From Pseudomonadota bacterium (GTDB lineage Bacteria; Pseudomonadota; Alphaproteobacteria; Rhizobiales; Pleomorphomonadaceae): DNA of 64,000 bases. The position numbers were made by a program, and so were the translations under genes. The notes under the pieces were generated by a model. That model was not told the DNA's origin, made no database searches, and worked only from the letters and a program-made list of their open reading frames with translations. Below, piece after piece: positions 1 to 8,021 of this stretch (the stretch's first letter is position 1; each line of letters opens with the position of its first letter). Location: contig JAEZHI010000007.1 of assembly GCA_023436885.1 (NCBI GenBank), forward strand, positions 62,001-126,000, written 5' to 3'.

Positions 1-152
1 TCATGTTCGTCGCCCCGCTTCTGTAGGAGAGCACCTGTCGTCGCCGACGAGCGCCTCGCCCCGCCCGTTTGCCGACCCCCCGGTCCTCTCCATCCCGGAC
101 CGTCGCGTCCGGAACACGGGAAATAACCTAGTGGGGTCTACGCATACCGGCC
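1..152. other. Upstream intergenic region, left edge
   Basis: No convincing gene is visible here. A minus-strand ATG at position 4 could be the start of a gene running off the left edge, but only one codon is inside the window, so this cannot be tested. If it is real, the FNR/FixK boxes at 153 and 347 lie in a divergent promoter region shared with hemN. Short ORFs readable here have no family features. Confidence 0.3.
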
Positions 153-166
153 TTGATAAAGGTCAA
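153..166. promoter_or_regulatory. FNR/FixK-type box (distal) upstream of hemN
   Basis: TTGATAAAGGTCAA fits the TTGA-N6-TCAA consensus of FNR/FixK/Anr sites. It is the core of a longer perfect inverted repeat with 11-base arms at 146-156 and 163-173. It lies about 230 bases before hemN, so it may serve a gene leaving the window on the left, or an upstream hemN promoter. The FixK-like protein encoded at 1768-2526 is the obvious candidate to bind it. Confidence 0.6.
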
Positions 167-346
167 GGCCGGTCCGGGAACATTCGGGGTTTAGCGCAGT
201 TTCAGACGTTTTGCCTATATCAAAATGGACTAATTTTAATGTGCGGCTTGAGACTGCCCGTTACCGTTGCAGAGCGGGTGGGGCGTAAGGCAGATAGCAG
301 ACCGCTGAAATGTCGGGCCAACTGATTCGGCTAGTTGCCGCCGACC

Positions 347-360
347 TTGACGCCGATCAA
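347..360. promoter_or_regulatory. FNR/FixK-type box (proximal) before hemN
   Basis: TTGACGCCGATCAA matches TTGA-N6-TCAA. Its centre is 41.5 bases before the hemN ATG. Class II FNR activation usually centres at -41.5 from the transcription start, which would put the start almost on the ATG, although an AAGGA ribosome site follows the box at 384-388. The box may therefore act with the distal box in some other arrangement. Low-oxygen control of hemN by FNR/FixK is well established in alphaproteobacteria. Confidence 0.65.
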
Positions 361-394
361 TGTTTCGATTGGCCACCGGCGCCAAGGATTAAGT

Positions 395-1756
395 ATGACC
401 CACAATAACGACACCGTTTCTCTTGAAGCGCTCATTCGCACCACGGTGCCACGCTATACGTCCTATCCGACGGCGCCTCATTTTTCGGCTGACGTCGGTG
501 CCGACACCTATGGCAGCTTCCTCGACAACATGGCTGACGCGGATGGCCCAGTTTCGCTCTATGTCCACATTCCGTTCTGTCATTCGATTTGCCACTATTG
601 TGGCTGCACGACCAAAGCGAGCCGGCGCTATGCTCCAATCGAGGCCTATGTCGAAGTCTTGCGCTCGGAAATCGCCATGGTTGCCGCCAGGATCGGGCGC
701 CGTGAGGTTTCGCACATCCACTGGGGTGGTGGGACACCCAACCTGCTTTCGGCTGGTGCATTCGAGGCGATCATCGGAGACTTCCATCGCTTCTTTTCGC
801 TTGGCCCGAACACGGAGCACGCCATTGAACTCGATCCGCGTCATCTCGGCGAAGGACGTGCTCGTTTCCTTGCAAGCATAGGCGTGAACCGCGCCAGCCT
901 CGGCGTGCAGGACTTCGATCCCGCGGTACAAGCGGCAATCGGCCGCATCCAGCCGGCCGAGATCGTGGCACAGGCGGTGAGGCATCTGAGGGAAGCAGGT
1001 ATTTCTTCGCTGAGTTTCGATCTGATCTACGGCCTGCCGGAGCAAAGCGTCTCATCGATCCAGCGCACAGTGGACAGCGCCATCGCGTTATCGCCCGATC
1101 GCATATCCCTCTTCGGCTACGCTCATGTGCCTTGGTTCCGCATCAACCAGAAACTGATTGACGCCTCAAAACTGCCAGGGAGTGAGCAGCGCCTCGAACT
1201 CGAACGCACCGCACACGGAGCGATAGAAAAGGCCGGCTATACCCCGATCGGCATCGACCATTTCGCCAAGCCAGACGATGCGATGGCCTTGGCGCTGAAG
1301 GATCGAACGCTCCGACGTAATTTTCAGGGCTATACCACGGACCGAGCCGATACCCTGATCGGCTTCGGGGCCTCCTCGATCGGCCGAACGCGCGCAGGAT
1401 ACGCGCAAAACGTCACGGACACGGGCAACTGGCGCGACCGATTGATCAACGGACGCTTCGCCACTGAACGCGGACGCGCTCTGACACATGACGACAGATT
1501 GAGAGCCGATGTGATCGAGCAGATCCTTTGCTTCTTCGAAGTCGACCTCGAAGCCACGGCGGCGCGGCACGGGGCCGCCCCGGACGGCCTTCTGGCCGAC
1601 GCCGGCAAGCTGAATGATCTCCTCAGTGCAGGTTGGGTAGTCGCGAACGACGGAAAGATCCAAATCGTGCGCCATGGAGCCGAACTGGCGCGCCTCGTCG
1701 CCTCCGCCTTCGATGCCTATCTGGGCACCGGAGGCCGGCATTCCGTTGCGGTATAA
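395..1756 (+). CDS. hemN: Oxygen-independent coproporphyrinogen III dehydrogenase
   Basis: Radical-SAM enzyme of haem synthesis that converts coproporphyrinogen III to protoporphyrinogen IX without oxygen, in the cytoplasm. The 453-residue length is close to the 457 of E. coli HemN. C62, C66, C69 and C71 in FCHSICHYCGC have the same numbers as the E. coli cluster-binding and neighbouring cysteines. The glycine motif HWGGGTPN and the HemN C-terminal domain follow. The ATG at 395 is chosen because AAGGA lies 7 bases before it and the next residues (MTHNND) match the family N-terminus; an upstream in-frame start at 335 would add 20 residues of no family character. Two FNR/FixK boxes upstream and the adjacent fixK-fixLJ genes point to induction under low oxygen. 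Confidence 0.95.
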   Translation: MTHNNDTVSLEALIRTTVPRYTSYPTAPHFSADVGADTYGSFLDNMADADGPVSLYVHIPFCHSICHYCGCTTKASRRYAPIEAYVEVLRSEIAMVAARIGRREVSHIHWGGGTPNLLSAGAFEAIIGDFHRFFSLGPNTEHAIELDPRHLGEGRARFLASIGVNRASLGVQDFDPAVQAAIGRIQPAEIVAQAVRHLREAGISSLSFDLIYGLPEQSVSSIQRTVDSAIALSPDRISLFGYAHVPWFRINQKLIDASKLPGSEQRLELERTAHGAIEKAGYTPIGIDHFAKPDDAMALALKDRTLRRNFQGYTTDRADTLIGFGASSIGRTRAGYAQNVTDTGNWRDRLINGRFATERGRALTHDDRLRADVIEQILCFFEVDLEATAARHGAAPDGLLADAGKLNDLLSAGWVVANDGKIQIVRHGAELARLVASAFDAYLGTGGRHSVAV

Positions 1757-1767
1757 GCGGACCGAAG

Positions 1768-2526
1768 TCAGTGAATACCGGTCATCTTGCAAACGCGGCA
1801 AACTTCGACCAGACGAATGCGATCGTTGCGCTCGATGGATATAACGCCACGCCGCTTGAGATCCGACAGCACGCGGCTCACGGTCTCGATGGTAAGGCCC
1901 AGAAAATCGGCGATCTCCTGGCGAGTCATCTTCAAGACCACCAGTTCAGTATCAGCGCTGTGTCTCTCAGGACCGACGCAGCCCACGACACCTCGGCCGG
2001 GGACAAAACGCATCAGGAAACTCGCAACCCGTTCGGTTGCCGACTTTCGACCAAGCAGAACCGCGTGGCTGTGCAAGGCCTCGATGCGAGTGAGCAGACA
2101 ACGGTTGACGTGAGCAAGAAGCTCCGTCGACTGATCGATATCACGGCGATCCAACATACGAACTTCCGCCGGCGTCAACGCCTCAGCCGTGCAGTCGTAA
2201 AGCCCGGTCAGAGAATGGCCGCACAGATCGCCTTCACCCAGGATGTCGACAACCTGACGACGACCATCACCAAGCAGTCGATAGAGCATGATCTGGCCAC
2301 TGACGATCTCGTAGATGTGAGACGCAGTATCGTCCTCGCGAAACAACACCGAGTGCGCATCATGACGATCAAGCCGGGCTCGCGGCGAAGTGCGATAGAG
2401 CTTCCAGGCGCTATCGTCTGCAGGGGCGCGCACGCGCGTGCCGGCATACCGACTGCGATGACGACCATTGTCAAAGCCACCCGTAACGGCCCCTTCATCG
2501 AACGTCGTCTTTTTCTCAATAAACAT
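1768..2526 (-). CDS. fixK: Crp/Fnr-family regulator, FixK-like
   Basis: Cytoplasmic transcription factor of 252 residues. A cyclic-nucleotide-binding-like beta-roll (about 40-135) is followed by a dimer helix and a winged helix-turn-helix (about 199-232). The recognition helix reads ETVSR with E214, S217 and R218, the FNR/FixK signature for TTGA half-sites. There is no N-terminal cysteine cluster (first Cys is 102), so it should not hold the FNR Fe-S cluster; this fits a FixK-type protein controlled through FixLJ. Odd: a C-terminal CRVC pair (C243, C246). The ATG at 2526 has an excellent GAGGAGGG site; an in-frame ATG 42 bases upstream is less likely. It converges on hemN with an 11-base gap. 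Confidence 0.85.
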   Translation of the reverse strand: MFIEKKTTFDEGAVTGGFDNGRHRSRYAGTRVRAPADDSAWKLYRTSPRARLDRHDAHSVLFREDDTASHIYEIVSGQIMLYRLLGDGRRQVVDILGEGDLCGHSLTGLYDCTAEALTPAEVRMLDRRDIDQSTELLAHVNRCLLTRIEALHSHAVLLGRKSATERVASFLMRFVPGRGVVGCVGPERHSADTELVVLKMTRQEIADFLGLTIETVSRVLSDLKRRGVISIERNDRIRLVEVCRVCKMTGIH

Positions 2527-2887
2527 CGATCCCTCCTCGATGACACATGTTCGATCACACGTGGTCAACAGGCCACCGGAAGATCGACTGCCACCCGTCC
2601 ATGGCCGCTCTCTTTCCGTCAGCTCGGCCGGAACCCGTCCGCTTCGGCCGCACCACTATCGACGCTGTCACAATATGGAGAGAAACGCCCTGCGGTAATT
2701 CGTTTGGTTACTTAACTTCCAGAGGAAGGAAGACGGCGAGCTGCCTGCTTCCGGTTCACGGACAGCAGGCGTCCACGCATTGTCGGCAAAGACAACGGCA
2801 TTCTGCGGTTGATGAAAAGCGCACAATACGGGCGTCAATATGGATTATAAGGCTACTCGACGCGACATCTGCCGGGATGCAGAGGAT
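2527..2887. other. Intergenic region before fixK
   Basis: About 360 bases with no credible gene. The near-palindrome GATCACACGTGGTC at 2553-2566, one mismatch, lies 27-40 bases before the fixK start and is a possible operator. I found no TTGA-N6-TCAA box here. The right end holds the terminator of the response-regulator gene. Confidence 0.4.
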
Positions 2888-2911
2888 AAAAAAACCCGGG
2901 CGAGCCGGGCT
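2888..2911 (-). terminator. Rho-independent terminator after response regulator
   Basis: Read on the minus strand, AGCCCGG, a five-base loop and CCGGGTT form a stem that is followed by a run of seven T. It lies 26 bases past the stop of the single-domain response regulator, so fixJ/response-regulator transcripts probably end before fixK. Confidence 0.8.
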
Positions 2912-2937
2912 GTCGCATCGAGCTCAGAGAAATCAAA

Positions 2938-3276
2938 TCAGGCCGTGATCGCTTCCAACCAGTCAGCTGCCGGTGGCTTGCGGAGGATTTTGAGATCGGA
3001 CAGTCCTTCCGTCTCGCGCGCTATCGTACGCGACGACTTGCCTGAAATCGCTATCACTTTTGGATTTGCGCCAGCCTTTTCGAGATGGCGCACAAGCTCG
3101 CCTCCGCTCATTCCGGGCAAACCAAGATCCACAATCATTGTGTCCTCAGTCGTCGGAGAGGCGGAATGAATGAACTCTTCGGCGCTCGAAAAGACACGCA
3201 CCGGCAGCCCCGCTCCGGAGAGCAGGGATTCCAGTGCGTCGGCGACCGAAGGATCGTCCTCAACAATCATATACAT
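2938..3276 (-). CDS. Single-domain response regulator (CheY-like)
   Basis: A stand-alone receiver domain of 112 residues with no output domain. Acidic pocket residues are in VEDDPS (7-8), the phosphoacceptor is D50 in MIVDLGLPG, the switch residue is in VIAISG, and the conserved lysine is in LRKPP. It is 75 bases downstream of fixJ, followed by its own terminator, so it is likely co-transcribed with fixJ. A receiver-only protein beside FixLJ could act as a phosphate sink or feedback partner of FixL; that is inference. ATG 3276 gives the normal receiver N-terminus; a TTG at 3348 would add 24 unconvincing residues. The ribosome site is weak. Confidence 0.8.
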   Translation of the reverse strand: MYMIVEDDPSVADALESLLSGAGLPVRVFSSAEEFIHSASPTTEDTMIVDLGLPGMSGGELVRHLEKAGANPKVIAISGKSSRTIARETEGLSDLKILRKPPAADWLEAITA

Positions 3277-3351
3277 CGGGCAACACTCTAAAACCGCGAA
3301 ACGCAAACCAGTCGCAGGAAAAAGTAGTGTGCCTTGATCGACTGGCAATGT

Positions 3352-3972
3352 TTATCCGTGATCACCCGTATGCGCAGTCAGCACGATGCGAACGAGATCA
3401 GCGGCATTGCGCGCACCGAGCTTTTCCATGATGCGGGCTCGGTGAACTTCGATCGTACGTGGCGAGATGCCGAGACGGCGTCCTGCCTCCTTGTTGGAAG
3501 CGCCACCGGTGATCTCCTGCAGAACGTCGCGCTCACGCGGCGTGAGGTGTTCAGCCCCAGGGAAACTCAACGCAGGCGCACCGCCGCTGTTATGGCGACC
3601 GTAGGAAGCGATGGCCTCGCGAACGCGCGTCACAACAGTGTCGGCGTCGAATGGCTTTTCGATGAAATCGGTTGCGCCGGCCTTGATGGCGCTCACAGCC
3701 ATGGGAATGTCACCTTGGCCGGAGATGATGAACACAGGCGATGGGAAGGTGCCAACGTCGATCGACCGGAGAATGTCGAGCCCGGACTTGCCTGGCATAT
3801 GGACGTCCAGCAGCACGCACGCCGGCTTGTCCGTCTTCAGCGCCGTCAGGAACTGATCGCCGTCCGCGAACACCCGAACGCCATAACCTTCCATATCGAA
3901 GATAACCGACAGCGCATCGCGCACCGAGGCGTCATCGTCGACTACGAAGATTTTTCCTTCTGTTTCAGCCAT
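3352..3972 (-). CDS. fixJ: FixJ-family response regulator
   Basis: Cytoplasmic transcription factor of 206 residues, the partner of FixL. Receiver domain 1-125 with acidic D12-D14, phosphoacceptor D56 in LLDVHMPG and lysine in FIEKPF. A linker leads to a LuxR-type helix-turn-helix at about 140-200 (LTPRERDVLQ, SNKEAGRRLGIS, RTIEVHRARIMEKL). Phosphorylated FixJ classically activates fixK. It lies 246 bases after fixL on the same strand; I see no terminator or clear promoter in that gap (3973-4218). Confidence 0.92.
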   Translation of the reverse strand: MAETEGKIFVVDDDASVRDALSVIFDMEGYGVRVFADGDQFLTALKTDKPACVLLDVHMPGKSGLDILRSIDVGTFPSPVFIISGQGDIPMAVSAIKAGATDFIEKPFDADTVVTRVREAIASYGRHNSGGAPALSFPGAEHLTPRERDVLQEITGGASNKEAGRRLGISPRTIEVHRARIMEKLGARNAADLVRIVLTAHTGDHG

Positions 3973-4218
3973 GTCACCCTTCCTCGATCTGAGGATCCCT
4001 GAAGACTGCCAAGGTCCCGCCCGGGCTAGCCAAGTCCACGGATCTTATCTGCTCCGCGTCTTTCCAGCGCCCCTCTCAGAGAAGGGCCTCCGCAAAAGCT
4101 GCAGCGAGCTTTGTTGCTGTAAGTATTTATACGGCGAAACCTCCCGCCGCACCAGTTGTCGCCATAAGGCAATCACTGCAATCTTGCGCTTCCCCCTTGG
4201 GCCATCCCGGGCCGCCTC

Positions 4219-5382
4219 TCACCCCCACGCATCTTCTTCGGTGTCGTCCTGGCGATGCATCGGCAGCATGAGCGTGAACGTCGCTCCCTGTCCGTTGCCT
4301 CCCGGATCGGCCATAAGGTCGCCGCCATGGTTTTGAGCAATCGCACGCGAAATGGCGAGACCCAACCCCATGCCGGTTTTCTTCGTGGTACTGAATGTTC
4401 TGAACAGCGATTTGCTGACATCCTCGGAAAAGCCAGGCCCGCTGTCTGTCACCGAGACAAAGGCCGAGCGATCGTCTGAGCCGATGGATACCTTCACCCA
4501 GCGCTCCTCGCTTTCCTTGGCCACCTCAAGAGCGTTGCGCAGGAGGTTGAGGATAATTTGCTGGATCTGCGTTGCGTCCGCATCGACGTGGATCGGCGTC
4601 ATTCCGAAAACGCGGCGGATCGTCACCGTGGCGCCCTGCGCCACAAACTCGCTGAGATCGAGCGCCTCGTTCACCACTTCTCGTAAATCGATGGTGGCGC
4701 GCTCCGGATCGCGCTTTTCGACCATCTGTCGCATGCGCTGCACGATATGGCTGGCACGCTCTGCTTCCTGCACAGCCTTGTCGAGCACGTCGAGCATCTT
4801 GTCGCTGGGGGGCCTGGAATCCGCGTGGCAGGACTTGATTTGACGCGCTACAGCCTGGAGGTAAAGCAAAAGAGCCGTCAGCGGCTGGTTGAGCTCATGC
4901 GCCATGGCAGCGCCCATCTCATCCATCGCGGAGAGACGGGTCATATGGACGACCTGAGCCTGGAGTTGAGAAACGCGCTGTTCGACGGCGCGGCGGGAGC
5001 GGAGGTCACGCAACACACCGATGTATTGTCGTCCATCAGCGGTCTTGGCCTCGCCAACCGATAGCTCTAGCGGGAAAACAGTGCCATCACGGTGCATACC
5101 GGAGACTTCGCGGCCAATGCCGATGATCCGCCTCTCGCCAGTACGGTGGTAATTGTGCATGAAGCGGTCGTGGGAAACGGAAAACTCCGGCGGCATGATC
5201 AGCGACACGTTCTGGCCGATCGCCTCCTCGGAGGTGTAGCCGAACAAGCGTTCGCAGATCTTGTTGAAGACCAGCATGCGACCAGTCTCGTCGATGACGA
5301 TCACGCCATCGGCGGCGGTGTCGAGAAGGCTCTCGAATCGAGCTTCCGAAACCGCAGTCCTGCGGTCCTCTAGTTCTCCCAT
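4219..5382 (-). CDS. fixL: Oxygen-sensing histidine kinase FixL (haem PAS)
   Basis: Soluble 387-residue kinase without membrane segments. One PAS domain (about 14-128) carries the FixL haem signature: H71 in VSHDRF aligns with the haem-ligand histidine and R91 in IIGIGRE with the conserved distal arginine. The kinase part has the phosphorylated H162 in AHELNQP, an N box near NLLRNALE, G boxes DSGPGF and GMGLGLAI. In known FixL proteins oxygen binding to haem turns the kinase off. The ATG at 5382 follows a GGCGGAG site. Gene order fixL-fixJ-regulator-fixK-hemN on facing strands supports a low-oxygen regulon. Confidence 0.92.
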   Translation of the reverse strand: MGELEDRRTAVSEARFESLLDTAADGVIVIDETGRMLVFNKICERLFGYTSEEAIGQNVSLIMPPEFSVSHDRFMHNYHRTGERRIIGIGREVSGMHRDGTVFPLELSVGEAKTADGRQYIGVLRDLRSRRAVEQRVSQLQAQVVHMTRLSAMDEMGAAMAHELNQPLTALLLYLQAVARQIKSCHADSRPPSDKMLDVLDKAVQEAERASHIVQRMRQMVEKRDPERATIDLREVVNEALDLSEFVAQGATVTIRRVFGMTPIHVDADATQIQQIILNLLRNALEVAKESEERWVKVSIGSDDRSAFVSVTDSGPGFSEDVSKSLFRTFSTTKKTGMGLGLAISRAIAQNHGGDLMADPGGNGQGATFTLMLPMHRQDDTEEDAWG

Positions 5383-5547
5383 CTCCGCCTCACTCTCCCC
5401 CTTCGTCCCGCTCCGGGGCGTAACTGGCCTCCAGAGCTGTCAAATCAGGATCAGCCCTTCAGTGCAAGTCCGGATGTAACATGCACGAGTTCGACAAAAA
5501 AGGAACTGTTCCAGATCAAATTCAAATTCAAATCTCCGCAAAAAGTC

Positions 5548-6771
5548 CTAACTCCGGCCAACAATTTCTCGGCGAGCGGAGAGCCAAGCGGCCAAGCGCC
5601 CCAGAGCGGTGGCTATTTCCGACGGGTCTCCGGCAAAGCAGAGGCGCATAAAGCGCTCTCCCCCGCGACCGAATGCAGTACCTGGAGCAATGCCGACGCC
5701 GGCCTCACGCACCATGTCCAGACAGAGGCGCCGAGTGTCATTCTCGCCGTCGATCGAAAAGAAAAGATAGAAAGCTCCATCGGGCGGCGACAGAGTTACT
5801 CCTCCGGCGGCCTTGAGCTCTTTCATCACGGAGGCTCGGTTGTTTCTTACCCGAGTGATTTGCGCAGTGAGAAAGTCCTCGCCGTTATCAAGCGCCTCCA
5901 CGGCAGCACGTTGCATGAAAACAGCCGTGCCCGAGCTGGTGTACTGCACCAAATTCTGGACAGTCGCATTCAGAGGGGCTGGAACTTCAATCCAACCGAT
6001 GCGCCAACCTGTCATCGCCCAGTTTTTCGAGAAGGTGTTGACGAAAATCAGCCGATCATCCGGCTCGGCGATTTCATGAAAGGAAGGAGCGACACTCAGG
6101 CCATCCAGATAGCAGAAGCGACCATAAACCTCGTCGGCAACGATCCAGATGCCATGCCGGCGCGCAATGGCGAGAATGGAGAGCAGCCTTTCCCGGCTCG
6201 CCACCCAACCGGAAGGATTACTGGGCGAGTTGATGAAAATGGCACGGGTATGAGGCGTGATGGCCGCTTCGAGATCGTCGGGATCGAGATCCCAGCCGGC
6301 CTCACCAAAACGCATCGGCACCTCGCGAACGGCAGCGCCGCACAGCCCGGCGGCGGCCGGCGCATTGGGCCATGCCGGGGTCGGCACAATGACTTGATCG
6401 CCGGAGCCGGCAACCAGTGACGCCGCTATCTGAATGGCGTGCATGCCCGATGAAGTCACGATGAAGCGACCAACATCAGCGGGCCGCCCGCCGAATGGTC
6501 CGTAAAGCCGATCGTGATAATGGCAGAGAGCCTCCCTCAGCTCCGGCAAACCTGCCTGGTGCGTGTAGAACGTCTCACCAGCCACCAGCGAACGGATTGC
6601 CGCGTCGCGGATGTTGTCCGGTGTCGGAAGGCTGCCCTCACCGACCCATAACTTGGCGGTTCCAGGCCGCTTCAATCCCTCAAGATGAACCTCGACAATG
6701 CCGCTCGGAGGCGCATTCCGGGCTTCTGGCCGGATATCATCGAGAAAGCGAGCCATTGAAATGAGTGTCAT
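5548..6771 (-). CDS. Pyridoxal-phosphate aminotransferase, class I/II
   Basis: Fold-type I aminotransferase of 407 residues, cytoplasmic. Visible features: YTHQAGLPELREAL near the N-terminus, the NSPSNPSG loop, DEVYGRF, and the PLP lysine in NTFSKNWAMTGWR. This is the aspartate/alanine aminotransferase-like family; the substrate cannot be read from sequence. ATG 6771 is chosen after an AGCAGGG site; a GTG at 6810 and an ATG at 6756 are alternatives. The next gene on the strand, mscL, is separated from it by a terminator-like hairpin. Confidence 0.85.
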   Translation of the reverse strand: MTLISMARFLDDIRPEARNAPPSGIVEVHLEGLKRPGTAKLWVGEGSLPTPDNIRDAAIRSLVAGETFYTHQAGLPELREALCHYHDRLYGPFGGRPADVGRFIVTSSGMHAIQIAASLVAGSGDQVIVPTPAWPNAPAAAGLCGAAVREVPMRFGEAGWDLDPDDLEAAITPHTRAIFINSPSNPSGWVASRERLLSILAIARRHGIWIVADEVYGRFCYLDGLSVAPSFHEIAEPDDRLIFVNTFSKNWAMTGWRIGWIEVPAPLNATVQNLVQYTSSGTAVFMQRAAVEALDNGEDFLTAQITRVRNNRASVMKELKAAGGVTLSPPDGAFYLFFSIDGENDTRRLCLDMVREAGVGIAPGTAFGRGGERFMRLCFAGDPSEIATALGRLAAWLSARREIVGRS

Positions 6772-6865
6772 GGGAAGCCCTGCTGGGAGACTAGCGACTG
6801 GAATCGCCACCCAGAGGGAATATCAGGCCTTAAAAACGAATCAAAAGGCAAAAGTTGACGAAAGC

Positions 6866-6892
6866 CGTCGCGCCTCTAGGCAAGGCGCGACG
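6866..6892 (-). terminator. Terminator-like hairpin after mscL
   Basis: A perfect 10-base inverted repeat (arms 6866-6875 and 6883-6892, 7-base loop). Read on the minus strand it is followed by GCTTTC and then scattered T runs. It sits directly after the mscL stop. The T tract is weak, so it could be an mRNA-stabilising hairpin. Confidence 0.6.
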
Positions 6893-6901
6893 ATCACCTG
6901 C

Positions 6902-7318
6902 TCAGGCTTTCTTGAGAAGATCGCGGATCTCGGTGAGCAGCGCGACATCCGCCGGCACTTCTTTAGGCGCATCGACTTTAGGCTCGGACGCATTTTTCAG
7001 TCGATTCATGACCTTCACCAACAGAAATAAGACGAAGGCGATGATCAGGAAGTTGATGGCCAATGTAACGAAGTTGCCATAGGCGATGGTCGCCCCGGCC
7101 TTGCGAGCCGCAGCGAGGTCACCCACAACCGGCTGCCCAGAGAGCTGAAAATAGAGGTTGGTAAAATCGATACCGCCGGTAATCAACCCGATGACCGGCA
7201 TCAGGAGATCGGCCACAATCGAATTGACGAGCCCGCCGAACGCGCCGCCGATGATCACACCGATGGCAAGGTCGACCATGTTGCCGCGCAGTGCGAATTC
7301 CCTGAAATCCTTGAGCAT
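6902..7318 (-). CDS. mscL: Large-conductance mechanosensitive channel
   Basis: Inner-membrane channel of 138 residues that opens under high membrane tension to release solutes on hypo-osmotic shock. It has the N-terminal amphipathic helix (MLKDFREFALRGN), TM1 with the glycine/alanine-rich pore (VDLAIGVIIGGAFGGLV), a periplasmic loop, TM2 (FVTLAINFLIIAFVLFLLV) and a charged C-terminal helix bundle ending EIRDLLKK. Length and layout are normal for the family. Confidence 0.97.
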   Translation of the reverse strand: MLKDFREFALRGNMVDLAIGVIIGGAFGGLVNSIVADLLMPVIGLITGGIDFTNLYFQLSGQPVVGDLAAARKAGATIAYGNFVTLAINFLIIAFVLFLLVKVMNRLKNASEPKVDAPKEVPADVALLTEIRDLLKKA

Positions 7319-7441
7319 CGCTCACTCTCCCTGCCCTTGCTTCAAGTCACTAAAATATGCCCGAACGCTTTGCCAGAAAGCGGGCCTGACAAATCCTCCC
7401 GCAGAAGGTTAAGGATCAATAGGCACATTGCCTCGAAGGTA

Positions 7442-7864
7442 TCAGATTGGCTTTTCGTCTTTCTGGCGCAAACTTTCCACCAGACCAAAGAAGTGGCGGA
7501 ACATCAGATCCCCAAAATCGAGCATCTCTTGAAGATGCCGTTTATCTGCTTCGTCGAACAGCGGTGGCCGCGCCTCCTTGTCATGCGTCTGAAGGTCGGC
7601 CAACTGCTTTTTAAGTTGGTCGTTTTCGGCTTCAAGTTCAGCGATATGGTCCTCATAGGCTTTTCTGTCCTCCGGGATCAGTTGGCAGGACCAAATTCCT
7701 CCGCGAGCGGCACAGTGCGACACATCGCCAGTCCGGCGGTCGATCTTGAGATAATCGCCGGTCGCGGGCTGCAGGCTATATCCGTCCGTGGACTCCTGCG
7801 CCATGGCGGTGAGGCCGGAAAGAAAAGTGCCGATTGCAACACTAACTGCCAGGATCGCGCGCAT
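7442..7864 (-). CDS. Secreted coiled-coil protein of unknown function
   Basis: 140 residues. A clear signal peptide (about 1-22, cut near TAMA-QES) leads to a small cysteine-containing segment with SHCAARGGIWSC, then a charged coiled coil (about 75-105, ELEAENDQLKKQL) and an acidic-basic tail. I do not recognise a named family; similar small periplasmic proteins with a paired-cysteine segment followed by a coiled coil occur in Rhizobiales. The ATG at 7864 has GGGAGA upstream and starts the signal peptide exactly. It stands alone between mscL and a MerR regulator. Confidence 0.75.
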   Translation of the reverse strand: MRAILAVSVAIGTFLSGLTAMAQESTDGYSLQPATGDYLKIDRRTGDVSHCAARGGIWSCQLIPEDRKAYEDHIAELEAENDQLKKQLADLQTHDKEARPPLFDEADKRHLQEMLDFGDLMFRHFFGLVESLRQKDEKPI

Positions 7865-8021
7865 CGAGTGTCTCCCGGTTGGTGTCTCGATAGAAGAATA
7901 CCCCGTCAGCCCCACCCGGTTTCAATTTATCCTGAATCTTATCGCCCCCGTTGCCTCTCCTCCGGAGATATCTGGACCAGGGCACCCTCGATCCGAGCAA
8001 GCCGACACTGATTGAACGCTG

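Noticed and set aside
128..134. CTAGTGG as a third hairpin-repeat copy
   Set aside because: No GACATTTG-like core or CCACTAG end follows within 100 bases, so only the 7-base end matches.
131..325. Short plus-strand frame covering the distal FNR/FixK box
   Set aside because: No ribosome site and no family features; it overlaps the regulatory palindrome.
2527..2570. FNR/FixK box in the fixK promoter
   Set aside because: TTGACCACGTGTGATC lacks the TCAA half-site at the right spacing; only a weak GATC-type palindrome remains.
1633..2715. A 360-codon plus-strand frame across fixK
   Set aside because: Antisense to the FixK-like gene with its HTH and strong ribosome site.
4040..4110. Stem CCCTTC/GAGGGG in the fixL-fixJ gap as a terminator
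   Set aside because: No T tract follows and the stem is short and wobble-containing.
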